A stretch of DNA of 64,000 nucleotides from Amblyomma americanum (lineage: Eukaryota; Arthropoda; Arachnida; Ixodida; Ixodidae). Positions 58,691 through 64,000 of this stretch are shown here, piece after piece; positions within the stretch are counted from its first letter, which is position 1, and each line of letters begins with the position of its first letter. A program made the position numbers and the translations under genes. The DNA lies in assembly GCF_052857255.1 (NCBI RefSeq), contig NC_135500.1, forward strand, positions 100,215,394-100,279,393, in the 5' to 3' direction. The notes under the pieces are model-generated. The model worked only from the letters and a program-made list of their open reading frames with translations. It was not told where the DNA came from and did no database searches.

Positions 58691-61600
58691 GTGAGGTCAT
58701 GGCACATATATTCGAACTTGCCAATTATTCCTTTCGCCGAACTTCACCCTTGTTGATTATCTAACAAATGTTATTTTTGTTCACACCACCCTTATTTTTC
58801 CTGTCACGTCCTTTAATTCTGAATTGCCAAGAGGCTTGGGATGACATATTGGAAGTACTGAAATGACTTGGATTTCAGTTCGTGTGTGTTCTTGCACATA
58901 ATGAGGATAATTTTAGGGGGAATATTCATCAATGTTGGGGTTTTGTTTTTGCAGCGATAGAGGGGTGAAGAGAGCTATCAGAGTTCAATGAATGACGTGA
59001 GTCTGGTGATTCATTTCGAAGGAACTCGACGGTGAGACTACATCTAGGCATAACATAATCACTCTATAATAAAAAGTCGTTGAAAATATTCGCATCTTTT
59101 CAATTTGATGTGAATGTAGAGTGACATTCTTAGCTTTTAAAAGGTGAAGAACGGTGCGCAAAGGAGGAGACACATCTGGCCGCAAATTGTTTTTTTTCAA
59201 AACGGCATATGCTCGGAGGTCCACCGACGTAGATCAAGAATAAGGCTCAGTATATATTACAATTTCATTTTCATACCACTTCCTGCAAAATGCACTTCTG
59301 GTCAGAAATGTTGCGCTTCAGAACCGACGTGTGTCCGGCAATGGCGCACATAGACCATAATAATTATATAATTTGGCTCTACTTGCATATCGCATGCCGT
59401 GAAACTGTAGACAGAAAGACATCGAAGCAGATTTTCGCCGCACCGCTCTGCCGACTCGTTCATGTAGAGGAGATGCTTTATCACAGAGCCTAGTTAAGAG
59501 AGCTGTGAGTGCACTATCATAAGGTTGATTTGTCATCCCATGCGAGGAAAACTTCTTGAAATCCCCACTGGGTCGCGTACTGTTCTCAGTGACGGTGTGG
59601 TTCAAACTTGGTGACAGTCACAATATTTTGCAGTTACAGGGCACGTGATACAGGGTCACTACTAGGTTTTAAGCGTTCACCATCGTTTTGGTTTCACCCC
59701 GAGAAAGAAGTTCAGCCGTAGGTAACCAAGAGCGCTATAAGCCGAAAGTTGCTATACGAGCCGCCGCTGCTGCTGATTCACGCTACACTAAGTTGGCATT
59801 GCAAGTGGCGATGGCCATTGGATACAGACAAGCAACTTCACCTAAAACGTGAACGGGACACTGCTCGAGTAACTTGCGCGTTTCTTTTCCACGCCTGAGC
59901 AATGATTTCTTCGTGGGCAACAGTAAATCTAGAACTTGTTTCGTAGCTTCCATCGACGGGCGCCATAAAAGCAGGAAGACACTGTGAAGTCATTACGCTT
60001 CGAACTTCAGCAACACAGTATGGTTTTTATAATGAGCGTAATTCTAAGTCTTATGGGCTCCTCTTCAAACATAAATTACCATGAAAACGTAAGTTGCAAT
60101 TAACAGACACAAAGAACAATAGTCAAGTTTTTCCAATGTAGCCAAAAGTGAGCAGGCCTAAATCCTGTCTCTGTGCGTTGAAATTCCACTTGAACTAAAA
60201 ACCATTCAATCAGATGGAGGAATCATCGTTTTATCCAGTGACAGTATGTTTTATCTTAGCAAACTGTAAAACAACTAAACAACTTTTGGTTCAACGTATG
60301 ACTAAGATAGGCGAACATCTTAGAAAGTTCGCGAAACTCTGCACACTGCAATACATATATTGCGAAAATTTCTAACCGTCGCCAGTGCAGGGCAGTTTGA
60401 GTTAATGCGACAGCACAGCTGTCTTTAAACCTGTATAGCATCTCTTCACATTAGTTTTGAGCGCATAGTTTCTCTCCGGTCTCAGCTGCAGCCAAAAAAA
60501 AATTACGTTTCGTGGACAATTGTAATGACCTGTACTTCATAAGTGGCTGAGGGCTCTATATTTTGATGACTAATCTTAAACGGTGCATTGAAGCAAAAGT
60601 TTCTCGGCATCATCACCGAAATTAAGCGAGCGCGACATGCAGGAAGATTTCATTAATGTTTAGTCAACGGCTTTGGAAACCAGCTGCATGGTTAACTATT
60701 TAGTGGACACTGACACAAACAAAAGTTGGCTTGTATCAACAGGTTACCGCGAAATACAGGCGTCGCCGTCAGCCGCACTTCCGCAAGTAAAATGCAAGCG
60801 TCGCGGACTCGGCGCAGATATCGCGGACCTGGATCAGTGGCCTGGATCGGTGGAAAACAGGGGAAGCTCGCTCTTTTCGGTAACGAAGTCAGAAGTTTGA
60901 ATCGACTGGCCACAAGATAATTTAAATCAAATTTATTCGTCGATAAATGTTTCGCTAGCTGCCGGACAAACTGCAGCGTAACCAGCAAAAGCCAGAGAAT
61001 CAATTTTGCAGTCAGCACAAAAATTAAATGGAGTTTTTCTTAGTGTCGCTTAAACTTCGGTTCATCGAAATAATGTGCTGCATAATCATTAGAGTTCAGT
61101 GTCCAATTAAGCCCGAGTTTTTTTTTTTTTTTGAATAAGATGATTTTGCTCAAGGAGTATTTTGACTGTGTGCGCTGAGTTTACACGAATTTCGACTTGT
61201 TGCTGGCAAGGAACGTTCAGCGCTATTACTGCCTGCTTTTTTCCTACACGTGTAGTTACAGTGCTCATATATGGCTTCCAAGAAACGACGTGCACGCGTA
61301 ATGGGAATCAGCTTTAATCCAAGGTTTATCATATCATCCCGTGAAATCTTGCTGGCATATCATAATGATTACGAATTTGCATGTTCTTGTGCGTCGCTAG
61401 CGGAAAACCTGAATACGTGAATTGTTTCCAGGTGAATAAAGGCGGTTCGCAGCTGAACTTCTTCTAAAGTCCTCATTATATTTTGTGCCCATTTTTGCGG
61501 TGTGATACTTTTTTTCACTACCATTGTAGCCACAGCAAATGCCGGGCTTTTAGCGGAGTTTTTACCTAAGCAAAGAGTTATACATTCAGTGCCGTCGCCA

Positions 61601-61766
61601 AACCCCAGTAAGTGTGGCACGCTTGCGAGAGTATTACTCCTTTGTGGATAGAGCACCCTGAACTTCGCACGACAGTTGCACAATTTAAGGACCCATTCAC
61701 ATTTGACTGAACACTCTCTAATTCATGTTACCTCTATCGTCAGTAACACATTAGTTGTATGCGTGT

Positions 61767-61995
61767 GCCGCCGCGGTGGTACAGGGCTTACGGTGCTCGA
61801 CTGCTGGCACGAAAGAGACGGGTTCGATCCCGGCCATGACGGTTCCATTTCAATAGAGGCGAAATGCTAGCGGCCCGTCCGCAGTGTGAGGTCAGTGCAC
61901 GTTGAAAAACCCCAAGTGGCCGAATTTTCCGAAGTCCTCCACTACAGCGTCCCTCATGACCTGAGTCGCTTTAGGACGATAAATCCCATATAAAA
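61767..61995 (+). mobile_element. Ruka-type SINE
   Basis: Head 'gccgccgcggtggtacaggg', B box 'ggttcgatcccggccatg', body 'aatagaggcgaaatgctagc', 'acgttgaaaaaccccaagtg', end 'ctgagtcgctttaggacgat'. Confidence 0.85.
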
Positions 61996-62752
61996 CAAGC
62001 ACTATTCGTACACTAAATTCTAAAGATAATCGTACAATGGGAATAAATAAAGCCGCCTCTTTTTGATTAGATCTGACACCTTTATAACCCGTGCCTAATT
62101 ACGAACTCACAGTGTCGACAGGCACTTCTTGCCATTACTAAGTCCTAAAGATTACGTATTTATCCCTCCATAAGCCACGATTCAAGGCATGCAAGTCTGT
62201 TTAATTATGGTACCGGTACCCATGTTTAAAAAAGAACAGCAAAGAGTACATGAACCGCGCGCCCGACACGAAAGCCGCAAATCACAACGGCGGAGGGGCA
62301 ATCAACCATTGCAGCCTGACCAGCATGGCTACATGCACCTCGACTGCATTTTGACTCCCACACTCGTGCAGGCTACATTTGTTTCTAATTAAAAAAAGCG
62401 GTTCATTTCATTTCCTTTTTTTTGTCAATAATGGGGAGGCGGGGCAAAAAGCTCAAGCAGCATGACTAGTCGTCCGTTCCTGCAGTGACCCTGCGGCATA
62501 CACTGGGTAACTCGGCAACCTTTAGTTCCGCGGGAGTGAAAACACGGACAGCTCGAACAAAAGAAATTATATAAATAGTACCCCCCCCCCCCTTGAGTTC
62601 TTTAAAGTATATACCTTTACTGGTCTTGAAGGTTGCTCGCAACATCGATAAGGGGACCAAAGCTGCCGCTAGGGGCGCTACGACAGCGTAAGCTCATCAG
62701 AGTGGCCCCGGCGTTCGCGCACTGTGGGTAATCATAGCCTAAAGCTTCATTA

Positions 62753-63600
62753 AGGTAAACCTGCTACATGCTATGACGGTTTTCGACTGCAGCCTCAATG
62801 TGCGCTCAGGTAAACCTGCTACTTGTTATGACAGTTTTCGACTGCAGCCTAAATGTGCGCTCAGGTAAACCTCCTACTTGTTATGACGGTTTTCGACTGC
62901 AGCCTAAATGTGCGCTGAGGTAAACCTGCTACCTGTTATGACAGTTTCGACTGCAGCCAAAATGTGCGCTCAGGTAAACCTGCTACTTGTTATGACAGTT
63001 TTCGACTGCAGCCTAAATGTGCGCTCAGGTAAACCTGCTACTTGTTATGACAGTTTTCGACTGCAGCCTAAATGGGCGCTTAGGTAAACCTGCTACTTGT
63101 TATGACAGTTTTCGACTGCAGCCTAAATGTGCGCTCAGGTAAACCTGATACTTGTTATGACAGTTTTCGACTGCAGCCTAAATGTGCGCTCAGGTAAACC
63201 TGCTACTTTTGATGACAGTTTTCTACTGCAGCCTAAATGTGCGCTCAGGTAAACCTGCTACTTGTTATGACAGTTTTCGACTGCAGCCTAAATGTGCGCT
63301 CAGGTAAACCTGCTACTTGTTATGACAGTTTTCGACTGCAGCCTAAATGTGCGCTCAGGTAAACTGCTACTTGTTATGACAGTTTTCGACTGCAGCATAA
63401 ATGTGCGCTCAGGTAAACCTGCTACTTGTTATGACAGTTTTCGACTGCAGCCTAAATGTGCGCTCAGGTAAACCTGCTACTTGTTATGACAGTTTTCTAC
63501 TGCAGCCTAAATGTGCGCTCAGGTAAACCTGCTACTTGTTATGATAGTATTTGACCACAGCCTAAGAATGCTTTCTGGTAAACCTGCTATTTGCTATGAC
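62753..63600 (+). repeat. 55-bp minisatellite, about 16 copies
   Basis: Consensus parts: 'aggtaaacctgctacttgtt', 'atgacagttttcgactgcag', 'cctaaatgtgcgctc'. Units at the edges are more divergent than those in the middle, which are almost identical. No unique spacers, so this is not a CRISPR array. Confidence 0.95.
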
Positions 63601-63652
63601 GGTTTTCGGTGAAGGTAGGTCGAAAACCGCCATAACAAGTAGCAGGTTTACC
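63577..63652. repeat. hairpin at the minisatellite end
   Basis: The last repeat unit (63577-63608, 'ggtaaacctgctatttgcta...') is followed after 12 bases by its reverse complement (63621-63652, '...agtagcaggtttacc'), with three mismatches in 32. It lies about 90 bases before the acceptor of the last exon. Confidence 0.85.
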
Positions 63653-63741
63653 TGCGTCAAAAACCAGAAGGTTGTCTTGTTCATATTTCTTTTAGAAACT
63701 ACCAGTGCAACTTGCCTCATAACCGTTTATGCCGAGTGCAG

Positions 63742-63989
63742 GTCACGTCGCTCTGCTGAAGTATCCTGGAGGGCGTATGCGAAGTCCCAATCACTGGCGC
63801 AGCACATCACATCAGCGCTGTCTGCGGTTCTGGTTTTTCATTCATGGCAGCACTGCCGAAATGCTCAATGTCACTGCTTTGCGCGAGAATGGCGAGGAGG
63901 AACATCTCTGGGTTGGAACAACATTCCAAATGGCCACTAAGGAATGGAAATCTGCGGCTGTCGACTTGTTCTCCCAAGGCATTATAGAG
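63742..63989 (+). CDS. MAM/LDLa gene, exon: MAM 5, middle and core strands
   Basis: Acceptor 'atgccgagtgcag'; an in-frame stop just upstream (63712-63714) rules out an earlier start. Donor 'gtttgt' at 63990. Phase 1 in, phase 0 out. The peptide GHVALLKYPGGRMRSPNHW, RCLRFWFFIHGSTAEMLNV, NGEEEHLWVG, KEWKSAAVDLFSQGIIE fits MAM throughout. Here the two exons that are separate in the other MAMs are fused into one. It joins 58690 in frame (...TFA-G-HVALL). The last exon of MAM 5 lies beyond the window. Confidence 0.85.
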
Positions 63990-64000
63990 GTTTGTGAATT

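Larger units (their letters stand above)
58691..63741 (+). other. intron with SINE and minisatellite
   Basis: Contains a SINE (61767-61995), a C run (62581-62592) and the 55-bp minisatellite with hairpin (62753-63652). In 58691-61767 and 61995-62750 I see no domain. Confidence 0.55.

Noticed and set aside
62753..63600. Regular repeats resembling a CRISPR array
   Set aside because: The 55-base units are directly contiguous with no unique spacers, and the context is eukaryotic. It is a minisatellite.

Overview
The window is animal nuclear DNA, most likely from a hard tick. Two things point there: many copies of a tRNA-derived SINE of the Ruka type known from ticks (head 'gccgcggtggctcagtgg', B box 'gttcgatccc', tail ending 'tgcgccatttcctttc'), and long introns packed with Penelope-like, LINE and Ty3/gypsy remnants. 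There is no bacterial gene, operon, CRISPR array or genuine RNA gene. Most long open frames are transposon debris or microsatellite artefacts.

One host gene can be supported. It lies on the + strand and spans the whole window, with both ends outside it. It encodes a MAM plus LDL-receptor class A protein of the MALRD1 kind: an extracellular or membrane-anchored mosaic protein. I place 12 exons by domain motif, splice sites and reading phase: 77-162, 866-1033 and 3665-3761 (MAM 1); 9908-10057 (LDLa); 10506-10679, 14409-14507, 21161-21338 and 24446-24530 (MAM 2); 46347-46452, 53020-53167 and 56550-56643 (a later MAM); 58580-58690 and 63742-63989 (the last MAM, continuing beyond the window). That is 13 blocks, of which 21161-21338 is the least secure. 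Two further weak exons (25991-26073, 26573-26674) look like part of a MAM in between. The first exon of the 46-56 kb MAM, any LDLa in front of it, and the end of the 26 kb MAM were not found.

Layout: 0-4 kb MAM 1 with a CR1-like LINE end. 4-10 kb intron with a Penelope-like element (5.7-7.6 kb, +) and a LINE end (8.2-9.0 kb, -). 10-15 kb LDLa and MAM 2 exons, a terminal-inverted-repeat element, and an inverted pair of Penelope pieces. 15-25 kb SINEs, a tandemly duplicated exon block (20.87-21.46 kb) and a solo LTR. 27-30 kb a small LINE tail with a perfect target-site duplication and a large inverted pair of Penelope copies. 31.9-42.2 kb an old Ty3/gypsy element (+) interrupted by a second Ty3/gypsy element of another family (-), with a CGCAT target duplication. 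44-56 kb SINE clusters, microsatellites and a LINE RNase H end between exons. 62.7-63.65 kb a 55-bp minisatellite that ends in an inverted copy just before the last exon.

The mobile elements carry inactivating changes, and nothing here looks like an intact autonomous element or an undescribed multi-gene system. The points most worth checking are the duplicated exon whose two copies share a one-base phase mismatch with the next exon, the possible decay of the middle MAM domain, the nested retrotransposons, and the paired inverted Penelope copies.
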